A stretch of DNA of 64,000 bases from Citrobacter sp. (GCA_019415335.1 DXKH01000141.1:15064-79063); one strand, 5' to 3'; positions 22,687 to 31,684 are shown, numbered from the stretch's first letter. Numbers and translations: made by a program. Notes: generated by a model from the sequence alone, not told the origin.

Positions 22687-23529
22687 TCATTTATCTTCTG
22701 TTGGTTTCAGCACCATCGAATGTCCTTCCAGCTCAATGACTCTCGGTTTATCCGGATCGAGGTCTGCCCGCGCCAGTACCAGCCGCCAGTCATTCCAGTC
22801 CGCGCCGAAAAATTTGAGAGAAATAAATAAAACAGCGTAAATCCCGGCCATAACAGGTGCGCTACGATAAAGCTCAAAATAGATATCACCCTCACGCCCA
22901 CACTCACACTGCGGCGTCATGGTTATTGTCCTGAACTCAGGGAAGGCTATTGCATAGACAACATAGTGATCGCCTCTTCCCATCACGGCCATTTCCACAT
23001 AGTCACCGGCTCGGACATGAGTCTTTCCCAGCCAGCCGCTAAATGGCACGCCATTAATCTTTCCTCGAACAAAATCACAGGCATCTTTTATGCGAATTTT
23101 GCTTTGCCCCGTGACAGCAGAACCGGCCGCATTTCCCGTTACCGCAAGTAAGAGGCTTCCCACCTGGTCACTGGCTTCTTGTGTGGCAAACTCTTCCGGG
23201 TCATATTCACGATCGGTGAAATAACCGATCACTTTCTGCACACTAAATTCTTCCAGCACACCACTAACCTTAAACAAAGGCTTACGCGGTGGTAGCTCTG
23301 GAGGTGGTGGTTCCGTTGCCAGGATTGCTTCCAGTTGCGGGATTTTCTCTTCCAGGGATGCAATCTCTGCTCTGATGCCGTCCATATAGCGAGCAGACAA
23401 ATTTTCATTATGTTGATTCCTTTCCAGATTTTCCCGTCGGTTCTTCAGTTGAATCCTGGAACCCGATAGCTCCATTTTGAGTTCTTCAAAATTAGTAAAC
23501 TCACCTGAAGCTTTTCTGTTCTTGTTCAT
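22687..23529 (-). CDS. Putative type VI secretion-associated membrane protein, copy 1
   Basis: This 280-residue protein has an N-terminal coiled coil (about residues 10-75), a proline-rich hinge (EPPPPELPPR), a conserved soluble domain (FSVQKVIGYFTDREYDPEEF ... GQSKIRIKDACDFVRGKING) and one membrane segment (MAGIYAVLFISLKFFGADW). It is a paralogue of 23607..24608, near-identical in the core but with a different, shorter C-terminus after the membrane segment. A similar family is annotated as putative T6SS effectors; that role is unproven. Its ATG overlaps a short upstream ORF. Confidence 0.7.
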   Translation of the reverse strand: MNKNRKASGEFTNFEELKMELSGSRIQLKNRRENLERNQHNENLSARYMDGIRAEIASLEEKIPQLEAILATEPPPPELPPRKPLFKVSGVLEEFSVQKVIGYFTDREYDPEEFATQEASDQVGSLLLAVTGNAAGSAVTGQSKIRIKDACDFVRGKINGVPFSGWLGKTHVRAGDYVEMAVMGRGDHYVVYAIAFPEFRTITMTPQCECGREGDIYFELYRSAPVMAGIYAVLFISLKFFGADWNDWRLVLARADLDPDKPRVIELEGHSMVLKPTEDK

Positions 23530-23594
23530 AACACTGCTCCCAGCGCCTTATTAAACGCTTCCTGCTGATTGTCACATTCTTTATTACTGCGCAT
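23526..23594 (-). pseudogene. Short ORF stub coupled to copy 1
   Basis: This 22-codon reading frame, ending KALGAVL, overlaps the copy 1 start by ATGA. The same ending occurs before copy 2. It looks like the tail of a truncated upstream gene or a coupling leader ORF. Confidence 0.4.
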
Positions 23595-23606
23595 CAGAAA
23601 TCCCTT

Positions 23607-24608
23607 TCAGTAATAATAAAAATAATGTCGGTATGACGTATCAAAGGGCATATCTCGATCTGTAACGGGTGGTATATCCAGAGATATTTGTTTTAATCGC
23701 TCTTTAGTTGATTTTTTTAGATCAACCCATCGAGGCTTAGAAAATTTAAGCGTACTGAAGATGTCTTCAGCAAGTTTTATTACTGGTCCCGGATCTTTTC
23801 TTATGAGGTAAATAGAACGCCAGAAAGCCAAAATTAGTGCAATGCTAAATATTGCTGTGCCAAACGCAATTACTTCCCAGTCCAGCCCCATAAAACGCAG
23901 GACAATTAAAAAAGCCAGATATACACCGGAGATGGCAGGAAATCCGCATCCTTTGCCAAAGCTAATTTCAGCCTCACGTCCATTGCTGCAACGCGGTGTA
24001 ATAGAAATTGTCCGTAACACTGGGAGCATGATGGCGTACACCAGATAGTGCCCATCTTTCTCGCTAATAGCCATTTCAACATAATCACCAGGCCGAACAT
24101 GGGTTTGCCCCAACCAACCATGAAAAGGAATACCGTTGATCTTTCCTCGAACAAAATCGCAGGCATCATTTTGACGAATTTTACTTTGCCCTGTGACAGC
24201 AGAACCAGCTGTATTTCCTGTCATCGCCAATAAAAGGCTACCCACTTGATCGCTAGCCTCCTGTTGGGCAAAGGCTTCGGGATCATATTCACGATCGGTG
24301 AAATAGCCGATCACTTTCTGCACGCTGAATTCTTCCAGCACACCACAGACCTTAAACAACGGCTGACGTGGTGGCAGCTCTGGTGGCGGTGGCTCTGTAG
24401 CCAGGATTGCTTCCAGTTGCGGGATTTTCTCTTCGAGAGAGGTAATTTCAGTAGTCAGACGCTTTAAGTACATTGATAAATCAGGGTCATCCTGATTTTC
24501 TTCCAGGCTTTTTTTGTCTATCCTTAGACTAATTCTGGCGCTAGATAACTCTCTTTTTACTTCTTCGAAATCAGTAAACTCACCCGAATATTTTCTGTTC
24601 TTTGTCAT
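23607..24608 (-). CDS. Putative type VI secretion-associated membrane protein, copy 2
   Basis: This 333-residue paralogue of the preceding gene has the same layout: coiled coil, EPPPPELPPR hinge, conserved core and a membrane segment. Here a second membrane helix follows (VIAFGTAIFSIALILAFW), then a long charged tail ending in RHYFYYY. It is AT-richer in its C-terminal third. Being longer, it is likely the ancestral form. It lies 135 bp from the TssL gene on the same strand, which suggests a T6SS context. Function not established. Confidence 0.7.
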   Translation of the reverse strand: MTKNRKYSGEFTDFEEVKRELSSARISLRIDKKSLEENQDDPDLSMYLKRLTTEITSLEEKIPQLEAILATEPPPPELPPRQPLFKVCGVLEEFSVQKVIGYFTDREYDPEAFAQQEASDQVGSLLLAMTGNTAGSAVTGQSKIRQNDACDFVRGKINGIPFHGWLGQTHVRPGDYVEMAISEKDGHYLVYAIMLPVLRTISITPRCSNGREAEISFGKGCGFPAISGVYLAFLIVLRFMGLDWEVIAFGTAIFSIALILAFWRSIYLIRKDPGPVIKLAEDIFSTLKFSKPRWVDLKKSTKERLKQISLDIPPVTDRDMPFDTSYRHYFYYY

Positions 24609-24682
24609 AGCACCGCTCCCAGCGCCTTCAGGTGATAGCGGTTGAGACTTAACGCATCCAGAACAGGAGGAACAGTGGTCAT
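24605..24682 (-). pseudogene. Short ORF stub coupled to copy 2
   Basis: This 25-codon frame starts MTTVPPVLDALSLNRYHL and ends KALGAVL, overlapping the copy 2 start by ATGA. The N-terminal part looks like the beginning of a longer protein and the end matches the stub before copy 1. It is consistent with a deletion remnant of a two-gene unit. Confidence 0.4.
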
Positions 24683-24743
24683 CGTGGCTTCCTTGTACTG
24701 ACCCGACACCCGATGGGTTCCATGCCGGGGACGATTATGTTTC

Positions 24744-25439
24744 TCAGCCCGGCAGGACTGATCTGAGTAAATGCTGTAATGAAGACTGCAGACCAGCCAT
24801 CAGCCCGAGGGTCACCACCAACGCCAGGGTGATATGGGCGAGGCGGGAATGGAACAGCGTGCCGTGCACCGTCGGGCGGCGCTCCACAATGAGTGGTGCC
24901 GACAGCAGAGGGTCGCCTTCAGGTACCAGCGCATTGAGGGATTCAAGCAACTGGTCAAATTCGCGCTTGTGTTTATGTACTTCAGCGCGTCCCATCCCCA
25001 GGGTATAGACCCGCTGATGCAGCACCAGCAAACGTCTGTCCGGTGCTATCTCTCGCAGCAACTGCCGGGTGCGCTCTCTGATGTTCTCTCCGGCATGCAT
25101 GGTGAGCAGGTAAACACTCTGTAATGGCGCATGCAGCCAGGCGACATTGTCATCCCATTCGGCAGTATTCAGCACCACGTAATCCACCAGCGCACACTGT
25201 GCCAGAAGAACATCCTGTATAAACGCCTCAGACGCTTTCGTGTTTTTCAGCGTTTCCTGCACCTGCTCCACCAGTTTTACACCACGACGATAAAACGCTT
25301 CATCGCGCACCAGCGCAGGCTGATGGTGAATGTCCATGATAAAAAGGTACGTATCCTGCAGCAGGGTATCGATATATACACTGGCACTGTCATCTGTGGC
25401 AGGAGGGAGTAAATGAGATGAATGGGCTGACAAATCCAA
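24744..25439 (-). CDS. tssL: Orphan type VI secretion TssL (DotU/IcmH family)
   Basis: This 231-residue protein has the DotU layout: a cytoplasmic helical domain (LLQDTYLFIMDIHHQPALV ... QCALVDYVVLNTAEWDDN), then a C-terminal membrane anchor (ITLALVVTLGLMAGLQSSL) at about residues 205-225. TssL with TssM and TssJ forms the T6SS membrane complex. No other core gene (TssM, TssK, TssB/C, ClpV) is in the window, so it is an orphan left from, or a satellite of, a T6SS cluster. Length is normal for short-form TssL without OmpA domain. Confidence 0.75.
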   Translation of the reverse strand: MDLSAHSSHLLPPATDDSASVYIDTLLQDTYLFIMDIHHQPALVRDEAFYRRGVKLVEQVQETLKNTKASEAFIQDVLLAQCALVDYVVLNTAEWDDNVAWLHAPLQSVYLLTMHAGENIRERTRQLLREIAPDRRLLVLHQRVYTLGMGRAEVHKHKREFDQLLESLNALVPEGDPLLSAPLIVERRPTVHGTLFHSRLAHITLALVVTLGLMAGLQSSLQHLLRSVLPG

Positions 25440-25995
25440 AATACGTCACATCCTGTGCTGAATATTTTGTTGCTAAGCTTATTCCGGTTTAAAAACAGAT
25501 CAATAAGGTGAAGCGTAACAAACAGTAACTGGCAAATGTTTTATTCACGAACATCCACAGGCAGTCTGGCATTGAATGATGTCAATCATTATTTCCCCCG
25601 ACTCAGGAATATTAATTCTTCATAAAATTTATTTATTCAATGAATTGATTATCGAAAAACATTCACTAAAAATTTATGTAATTCAGTTTTTTCTAAAATG
25701 AGATGAAATTATTTATGGATTCTGAATATCACAACGCATATCCGAGAACGCCTCATAGCATCTACGTGACCTGCGGGCGGCCCGCCGGCGAATCTCGGGC
25801 AAAACGAGTATTTTGGTTATTCAACGTATCTATCTCAAAGAGAGTAGACCTCAGGATTACCGGGGCGGTTAAAATAGCCCTCATAAACACAACTCAATGT
25901 GTCTTTTTAGAGTATCCTCACGCCGTCAATGGGTTTGCGAGGGATCAGGCTCTTAGCCAAAGTTAAAATTAAGAACATCCATTCTGGAGACAATA
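25440..25995. other. AT-rich gap with no supported gene
   Basis: This stretch between tssL and the next gene has long AT-rich runs (25570-25720). The one reading frame of 87 codons (25703-25966) lacks a ribosome binding site and is not protein-like. A GGAGA at 25986-25990 precedes the ATG of the damaged gene that follows. Confidence 0.5.
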
Positions 25996-26515
25996 ATGTA
26001 CCGAAGCGTTTGATAAAGCAGGAATGGATATCACCGTGCATAAAGGTATTCTTCAGCGAGAATGCTCAACCCTTTATCGCGCGGATGTTAGAAATGAAAT
26101 CAATAGACTACGTTCAGCGACCGATGACGATCTTAGGGCGCCAAATGCAGATTCCATTGCGCGTCGAACGGCATGGTTCTGTGAGAATAGCGCGATACTG
26201 CGTACTGAACACAGTAATCTGTTAGAAGCGGCCCATCACTTGCTGGTAAGCCGATTTAACACCACAGCAGATGAAATGCCGGTGGTGGTGAGAAGTGAAA
26301 AACAGATCACGTTCCATTCCATGAATTTTTGCCCAACGCTAGAGGCATGCAAAATATTACGTCTGGATACACGGCACGTGTGTAAACTCCTGAATGAAGA
26401 TTCCACAAACAGGCTGGTCAAACATATTGACCGCAAACTTCGCTTCTCACGGAATTACGTGAATCTACGTCCCTATACGCCTTTTTGCGAAGAATTTATC
26501 TCACTTGATGATTGA
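25996..26515 (+). pseudogene. Hypothetical gene with a probable one-base insertion at its start
   Basis: The long open frame (26024-26515, 163 residues, MDITVHKGILQ ... FCEEFISLDD) has no ribosome binding site at its first ATG. A well-placed GGAGACAATA-ATG lies at 25996, but that frame stops after five codons. Deleting the T at 25999 would join them (ATG ACC GAA GCG TTT GAT AAA GCA GGA). It is probably an ancestral gene with a recent frameshift. The protein is unrecognised and has no membrane segment. Internal start from 26024 remains possible. Confidence 0.5.
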
Positions 26516-26629
26516 TATTTCAGGAGAGATCGTCCGTGAAATAAAAATGCATCATCACGATAAAATATATCCCTTGCTGTATTCACTCGCCTGTTTTCGA
26601 CGCCCGCCTTACTGGCCGGGCGTCGTCGT

Positions 26630-27241
26630 TCAGCGCTTCACACCCCTGCGCATTTTCCGGGTCGCGTATAACGCGTCCGGGTTTATCCAGAGATCATGCG
26701 CCATATCATGACGCTTGCGGTTTTTAAGCTCACGCAGCGTAATGCCGCGAATCTTTCCCTCAGCAACCCACCGCGCAATCTCCCCCGTACTGACTCGCAA
26801 CTGCTTTTTCATCACCGACAACAGACTGACCTGAAAGGCGGTCGTTAAGCTGATAGTGACCTTCACCTGTTGATGCCGGGCAAGCGTCACCCGCCACTGC
26901 TCGCGAACAGCAAAGTCCGGAAGCCCGGAGAGTTCGGCATTATTTCGCTTCAGAACCTGGCGATCGTGGGCGAAAAGCAGTATCGCGCTTGCGTCATTGG
27001 CAGCGATCCGCGCATAAAGGTCGCGGTCAATACGGCTGACAGGGAGTCGCGAGAACAGGCTGATATTCCAGGTGTAATCACAATGAAGGCATTTGTAGAT
27101 GCTCCAGACATCCAGTAACTTCTTCTGCGAATTCATTCTGAAAGCCCCGGAAGGGATGAAATCACGTTTGATATTGCAGGCAGGACAGCGCTTCGCGATG
27201 CGCTGATAGCCCACGGGACTGACGATCCATGTGACGTGCAT
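26630..27241 (-). CDS. DUF1062-like zinc-ribbon protein
   Basis: This 203-residue protein has an N-terminal zinc ribbon (RCPACNIKRDF ... YKCLHCDYTWNISLFSR, about residues 18-60), a middle part with conserved NDASAILLFAHDRQVL, and a C-terminal HTH-like segment (VSTGEIARWVAEGKIRG). This is the layout of the DUF1062 family, whose function is unknown. Stand-alone gene in the accessory region. Confidence 0.72.
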   Translation of the reverse strand: MHVTWIVSPVGYQRIAKRCPACNIKRDFIPSGAFRMNSQKKLLDVWSIYKCLHCDYTWNISLFSRLPVSRIDRDLYARIAANDASAILLFAHDRQVLKRNNAELSGLPDFAVREQWRVTLARHQQVKVTISLTTAFQVSLLSVMKKQLRVSTGEIARWVAEGKIRGITLRELKNRKRHDMAHDLWINPDALYATRKMRRGVKR

Positions 27242-27533
27242 GTAGACCCTTTTTTAACCCATACAAAAACGGATTCGTCCTGAACGAATCATGAATTTTG
27301 CTATGCGAAAAATATTTTTAGATATCTTTCAGTGGGTTAAGAAAAGATTTCCAGCACAACAATCCCTTGAGTTAACGATGAGTCGGTAAGACTAACAGAC
27401 CCCTGTTCTCTCAATACATAAATCAAATCAATATTTGTGACACATCCAGCAGGGTTATTTGATCTGGCATCGGATTCTTCTCGAAAATTAACCGTATATT
27501 CATTCATCAACCACAGGACACAAGGAGCGTTAA

Positions 27534-27785
27534 ATGTCACAGCAAGAACCGTTTTGCCACGCCTGCGGAATGCCACTTTCCGCGCCCGATGCCAAAGGGG
27601 CAAGCGATAAATACTGTGCGTATTGCAGCGATGCCGAAGGCAATCTGAAGCCCTGGGATGAAGCCGTTTCCGGTCTGGCGGGATTTCTGGATTCCTGGCA
27701 AAAAGTGGGACCTGAAGAGTCACGTAAACGCGCAATCCGTTACCTGACGTCTATGCCCGCGTGGGCACACAAAGCGGACGACTAA
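27534..27785 (+). CDS. Small zinc-ribbon protein (zn_ribbon_2 type)
   Basis: This 83-residue protein, MSQQEPFCHACGMPLS ... KYCAYCSDAEGNL, carries two CxxC knuckles that bind one zinc. An AAGGAG lies just before the start. It is followed after seven bases by the hydrolase gene, so the two are probably one operon. Proteins of this family are often paired with enzymes or regulators. Role unknown. Confidence 0.75.
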   Translation: MSQQEPFCHACGMPLSAPDAKGASDKYCAYCSDAEGNLKPWDEAVSGLAGFLDSWQKVGPEESRKRAIRYLTSMPAWAHKADD

Positions 27786-27792
27786 ACCGCTG

Positions 27793-28380
27793 ATGTCCAG
27801 CCAACGGTCAGATGCCGTCGTTATTCTGCATGAAATCTACGGCATCAATGTGCATATACATCGCACCAGCGACATCTGGCAAGCGCGCGGATTCGAGGTT
27901 TACACCCCCGCGCTTTTTCCACATGACAGTCCATATGACTACGCACAACAGGATGAGGCGTATCGCAATTTTTCACACCGCGTTGGTTTTGATCCGCAGC
28001 CCATCTTAACGCTGCTCACCACACTGCGCGCACGGCATCGCAAACTGATTGTTATCGGCTACAGTGCCGGGGCAACGCTCGCATGGCGAGTCGCAGGAAG
28101 CGGCTTGTGTGACGGGGTTATTTGCCATTACGGCTCGCGAATCCGCCAGTACAGCGATGAGGTACCCCACTGCCCTGCGCTGGTGATCATGGCCCGCCAC
28201 GAACCGTCATTCAACCCAGAGGAGCTGCAACAGAAACTGGAAAAACTCCCCCTGGTACAATGCCATATGTTCGATGCCCGGCACGGTTTCTGCGACGCCG
28301 ACAGCCCCGGACACCTTGCGTGGCAGGCGCGCCATGCTGTCGCCGATGCGATCGCATTTGTCGACGCTATCTGCGGATAG
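27793..28380 (+). CDS. Dienelactone-hydrolase-family esterase
   Basis: This 195-residue α/β hydrolase has the nucleophile elbow GYSAGATLAW (Ser about residue 92), the N-terminal VILHEIYGIN strand-turn typical of dienelactone hydrolases and a catalytic His in FDARHGFCD. The family normally uses Cys as nucleophile; here it is Ser. Substrate unknown. It is cytoplasmic, without a signal peptide, in operon with the zinc ribbon gene. Confidence 0.75.
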   Translation: MSSQRSDAVVILHEIYGINVHIHRTSDIWQARGFEVYTPALFPHDSPYDYAQQDEAYRNFSHRVGFDPQPILTLLTTLRARHRKLIVIGYSAGATLAWRVAGSGLCDGVICHYGSRIRQYSDEVPHCPALVIMARHEPSFNPEELQQKLEKLPLVQCHMFDARHGFCDADSPGHLAWQARHAVADAIAFVDAICG

Positions 28381-28395
28381 TCGACAGGATCGCCT

Positions 28396-28869
28396 TTATA
28401 GCCAGCGGCGAACCTGATCAGCATAGTCTTCCCACTGTGCGCCAAAGCGCTTATGAAGCTGGTACTCTTCAAAATCGATATGCAAACGGGCCACCGCCAG
28501 CATAAAGAACGGTACGGCAATCAGGCCTGGCAGACTGCCCATCCAGAGCGCAACGGCAAGTTGCACACCCGTCAGTCCAAGATAAATAGGGTTTCGGCTC
28601 CAGGCATAACATCCGTGCGTGACCAGCGTCGTCGTTTTATCCGCCTGAAGCGGATTGAGCGTGGTGCGATTCACATGCATGTGCCACGCGGTCATCAGGA
28701 TGACGCCAAGGCTTAGCGCGGCAATGGCCAGGCTCGGGATCCGGGTGACCAGACCAAAGGTCAAACGCGGATTTGCCGTCAGACAATCTCCCACGACAAA
28801 GATTAACAGGATGACCGGCGGCGGAAACCGACTCCTGAGCTTTTCGAGACGCGCGTTGATCGGTTTCAT
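28396..28869 (-). CDS. Isoprenylcysteine methyltransferase-like membrane protein
   Basis: This 157-residue protein has three to four membrane segments and the ICMT/PEMT motif GCYAWSRNPIYLG (about residues 87-99), which binds SAM. FEEYQLHKRFGAQWEDYADQVRRWL at the end is typical. Bacterial members are SAM-dependent methyltransferases of unknown substrate. It is convergent with the hydrolase operon, 15 bp apart. Confidence 0.78.
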   Translation of the reverse strand: MKPINARLEKLRSRFPPPVILLIFVVGDCLTANPRLTFGLVTRIPSLAIAALSLGVILMTAWHMHVNRTTLNPLQADKTTTLVTHGCYAWSRNPIYLGLTGVQLAVALWMGSLPGLIAVPFFMLAVARLHIDFEEYQLHKRFGAQWEDYADQVRRWL

Positions 28870-28995
28870 TTCTCTCCTTCTGCACCGCGAATATTTGAGA
28901 CTTTTCAGATCCCTTTGAATATTGCCTGATAAATTATTATTAAACTATGCTCAATACGGTGCGGTAATTCCTCTCTTTTCAAAAAGGTGATAATT

Positions 28996-29328
28996 ATGGC
29001 CGGTTGGTTTGAATTAAGTAAGAGTACAAACGATCAGTTCCGTTTTGTATTGAAAGCAGGTAATGGCGAGGTGATCCTCACGAGCGAGCTGTATACCACG
29101 AAGGCGGCGGCAGAAAACGGCATTGCCTCCGTTCAGTCGAACAGCCCGCTGGACGAGCGCTACGAAACCAAAACAGCGTCGAACGGTAAGTTCTTTTTTA
29201 ATTTAAAAGCAGGTAACCATCAGGTCATTGGCACCAGCCAGATGTATGCCTCCACGCAGTCGCGTGACGTCGGTATCGCGTCAGTAAAAACAAACGGCAG
29301 CAGCAAAACGATAAAAGAGCAGATCTGA
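28996..29328 (+). CDS. yegP: YegP, DUF1508 duplicated-motif protein
   Basis: This 110-residue protein is very close to E. coli YegP: MAGWFELSKSTNDQFRFVLK and a second matching unit NGKFFFNLKAGNHQVIGTSQ. The two tandem DUF1508 repeats cover about residues 10-55 and 60-105. The start at 28996 matches E. coli. In E. coli it lies elsewhere on the chromosome. Stress-related expression is known for the family but the function is unclear. Confidence 0.88.
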   Translation: MAGWFELSKSTNDQFRFVLKAGNGEVILTSELYTTKAAAENGIASVQSNSPLDERYETKTASNGKFFFNLKAGNHQVIGTSQMYASTQSRDVGIASVKTNGSSKTIKEQI

Positions 29329-29344
29329 TTTTTTGACATAAATA

Positions 29345-29375
29345 GCCAGATCGGGAAATACCGATCTGGCCTTTT
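29345..29375. terminator. Bidirectional terminator between yegP and the ABC operon
   Basis: GCCAGATCGG and CCGATCTGGC form a ten-pair stem around a six-base loop, followed by CTTTT on the plus strand. It ends yegP and could also serve the convergent ABC ATPase gene. Confidence 0.85.
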
Positions 29376-29378
29376 ATA

Positions 29379-30110
29379 TCAAAGGACCTTACTTAAAAAT
29401 TCAGCCGTTCGCGGATTCGCTGGCGACGTAAAAAGCACATCAGGCGTTCCTTCTTCCTGAATAATACCGTGATCGATAAAAATAACCCGGTCAGCCACTT
29501 CACGGGCAAACCCCATTTCATGGGTGACGATCGCCATGGTCATGCCTTCGTTGGCCAGGTTCTTCATGACCTCCAGCACATCCCCGACTAACTCCGGGTC
29601 CAGCGCCGAGGTTGGCTCGTCGAACAGCATGATCGAGGGATTCATTGCCAGCGCGCGCGCAATCGCCACGCGCTGCTGTTGACCGCCCGACAGGCGCGAA
29701 GGCCAGGCGTCGCGTTTATCGCTTAGCCCGACTTTTTCCAACAGCATTTCAGCCCGACTGACCGCGTCACTGCGGGAGAGACCCAACAGCATTTGCGGTG
29801 CCATCATCAGGTTGTCCAGCACCGTCATGTGCGGAAACAGATTAAAACGCTGGAACACCATCCCCACGCTTTCACGCATTTTATTGAGATCGGTTTTGCG
29901 ATCGTGAACGGCAAAACCATTCACCATCACTTCGCCTTCTGTGACTGTCTCAAGCGCATTCATACAGCGCAAGAAGGTGCTTTTCCCGGACCCTGACGGA
30001 CCAATGATGCATACCACCTCCTGCGGTTTGATATCACAGTCAATCCCGCGCAGAACGTGGTTGTCACCAAAGTGTTTATGTAAATTTTTAATGTGGATCA
30101 CTTTTACCAA
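29379..30110 (-). CDS. Polar amino-acid ABC transporter ATPase
   Basis: This 243-residue GlnQ/HisP-type ATPase has Walker [11 protein letters not shown]-loop, signature LSGGQQQR, Walker [14 protein letters not shown] and the switch histidine in IVTHEMGF. It overlaps the permease gene by 23 bases. With the permease and binding protein it forms a complete importer of the polar amino-acid family. The substrate cannot be read from sequence. Confidence 0.9.
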   Translation of the reverse strand: MVKVIHIKNLHKHFGDNHVLRGIDCDIKPQEVVCIIGPSGSGKSTFLRCMNALETVTEGEVMVNGFAVHDRKTDLNKMRESVGMVFQRFNLFPHMTVLDNLMMAPQMLLGLSRSDAVSRAEMLLEKVGLSDKRDAWPSRLSGGQQQRVAIARALAMNPSIMLFDEPTSALDPELVGDVLEVMKNLANEGMTMAIVTHEMGFAREVADRVIFIDHGIIQEEGTPDVLFTSPANPRTAEFLSKVL

Positions 30111-30852
30111 ACCTTTTTTCCAGACGGTTAACCAGCTGCGCCAGCAGGAAGGTGAGTACCCAATACACCAGTGAAATGGTCAGGTAGGGTTCCCAATAGG
30201 TTGCGTAAGCCCCTGAAACCGTACGCGCCGCGTAGGCCAAATCGGCAAGCCCGATCGCCGAGGCGAGTGAGGAATCTTTGACAATCGCAATGGCGTTATT
30301 GCCCAGCGGAGGAAGAATGCGGCGAAAAGCCTGAGGCAGGATCACTTTGCGCATGGTTTTCCACCATGGCATCCCCAGTGCCCGCGAGGCTTCCATCTGG
30401 CCAGGATCAATCGACTGGATCCCCGCACGGAAGATCTCGGAAACATAGGCCCCGGCGTTCAGCGTGATCGCCACAATACAGGATAAGAACGCCCCGTAAC
30501 CCGAGCGCAATTCGCGGGCAAAATCGGCGCTCATCAGCCCGCTGGTGACCAGCATTCCGTCACGGGGATTGATGAACAACGGCACCAGCGCAAAATGGAC
30601 GACCATGATCTGTACAAACAGTGGCGTTCCGCGAAAGGCGCTGACGTAGAAACGAACGGGATACTGAACAAGATAGCGGAGTGCGTATTTCCAGAAGCCG
30701 TGCTCGGCTTTCGCCATGCGGCCCAGCCCCAGCGTCAGCCCCCAGAGTGTGCCAAGACAGACACAGATGATGGTGCATTTTATGGTCATCCACGCGCCTT
30801 CCATAAATAATGGCGCATACTCCTGGATGATTTCCCAACGAAATCCCGTCAT
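30088..30852 (-). CDS. Polar amino-acid ABC transporter permease
   Basis: AGGGGA five bases before the ATG at 30852 ([19 protein letters not shown]) sets the start, giving 254 residues with five to six membrane helices. The EAA loop is [22 protein letters not shown], matching the HisM/GlnP family. A single permease gene implies a homodimer. The usual order binding protein, permease, ATPase is kept. Confidence 0.9.
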   Translation of the reverse strand: MTGFRWEIIQEYAPLFMEGAWMTIKCTIICVCLGTLWGLTLGLGRMAKAEHGFWKYALRYLVQYPVRFYVSAFRGTPLFVQIMVVHFALVPLFINPRDGMLVTSGLMSADFARELRSGYGAFLSCIVAITLNAGAYVSEIFRAGIQSIDPGQMEASRALGMPWWKTMRKVILPQAFRRILPPLGNNAIAIVKDSSLASAIGLADLAYAARTVSGAYATYWEPYLTISLVYWVLTFLLAQLVNRLEKRFGKSDPH

Positions 30853-30864
30853 GGTTTTCCCCTG

Positions 30865-30894
30865 CAAAAAAGCTGACACAGACATCGTGTCAGC
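30865..30894 (-). terminator. Hairpin/partial terminator after the binding-protein gene
   Basis: On the minus strand GCTGACAC-loop-GTGTCAGC is followed by TTTTTT. It lies between the binding-protein gene and the permease gene. Such hairpins stabilise or terminate most transcripts so that the binding protein exceeds the membrane components. Confidence 0.7.
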
Positions 30895-30916
30895 CTAAAA
30901 AAATGAATAAAGCAAA

Positions 30917-31684
30917 TTACTCTGACGGAAGCGTCGGGACTTCGCTGTCAAACCAGGTTTTATAAATTTTATCGTAGGTACCGTCAGCGATGATTTTCTT
31001 CAGTCCCGCGTTAATCTTCTGCTGTAATTCGGTATTCCCTTTGGCGACCGCAATACCAAAATACTGGCGCTCAAACTTGGCATCCGGGACGAGCTTGAAC
31101 TGTTTCTCCGGATGCTGCTTGATGTAGTATTTCACCACGCCCACATCACCGACCGCCGCGCTAACGCCATCTTCAAACAACTCCTGCAGCATTAACGGGG
31201 TATTATCGAAACGCTTAATCGCGGTGCTGTTTTTCCCCAGAACGCCAGAAACCACAATGTCACCGGTGCTGGAGTTAACGACGCCAACCTTTTCCGTTTT
31301 CAGCGAGTCCAGAGAACTCACTTTTGAATCAGCCGGAACGACAATGGATTGCTCCGCCGGGAAATATGGAAGAGAAAAATCTACCATCTGCTTACGTTTA
31401 TCCGTGATGGTGATCCCCGAAATAATGATGTCGCGATCCCCGGAACCCAGCGTCGCGAAAATACCTTCCCACGGCGTGTTGACCAGTTTGACATCAAAAT
31501 TTTCTGCTTTAGCAATGGCTTTAATAATGTCGATATCAAAGCCTTCCAGCTGTTTCTGGCTGTTTTCAAATTCGAATGGGCGATAGGTGCCACCCGCGCC
31601 GACCACATAGGTTTCTTGTGCTGCAAAAGCGGCCCCGGTCAACACCATCATCAAACATCCTGCTTTTATCCACTGACTGAACAT
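30917..31684 (-). CDS. Polar amino-acid ABC periplasmic binding protein
   Basis: This 255-residue SBP_bac_3 protein has a signal peptide (MFSQWIKAGCLMMVLTGAAFA, cleaved before AQET). Family motifs are GGTYRPFEFENSQKQLEGFD, WEGIFATLGSGDRDIIISGI and YFPAEQSIVV. It delivers the amino acid to the permease in the periplasm. It is the first gene of the three-gene operon and lies about 100 bp after cynR on the same strand. Confidence 0.9.
   Translation of the reverse strand: MFSQWIKAGCLMMVLTGAAFAAQETYVVGAGGTYRPFEFENSQKQLEGFDIDIIKAIAKAENFDVKLVNTPWEGIFATLGSGDRDIIISGITITDKRKQMVDFSLPYFPAEQSIVVPADSKVSSLDSLKTEKVGVVNSSTGDIVVSGVLGKNSTAIKRFDNTPLMLQELFEDGVSAAVGDVGVVKYYIKQHPEKQFKLVPDAKFERQYFGIAVAKGNTELQQKINAGLKKIIADGTYDKIYKTWFDSEVPTLPSE

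Noticed and set aside
22447..22690. Overlapping frames of 60-78 codons after argW on both strands
   Set aside because: They overlap each other, lack ribosome binding sites and show no motif.
25703..25966. 87-codon frame after the AT-rich gap
   Set aside because: It has no ribosome binding site, its composition is not protein-like and nothing nearby supports it.
27337..27735. 132-codon frame opposite the zinc-ribbon gene
   Set aside because: It is a shadow of the zinc-ribbon gene on the other strand, which has a good start and clear CxxC motifs.
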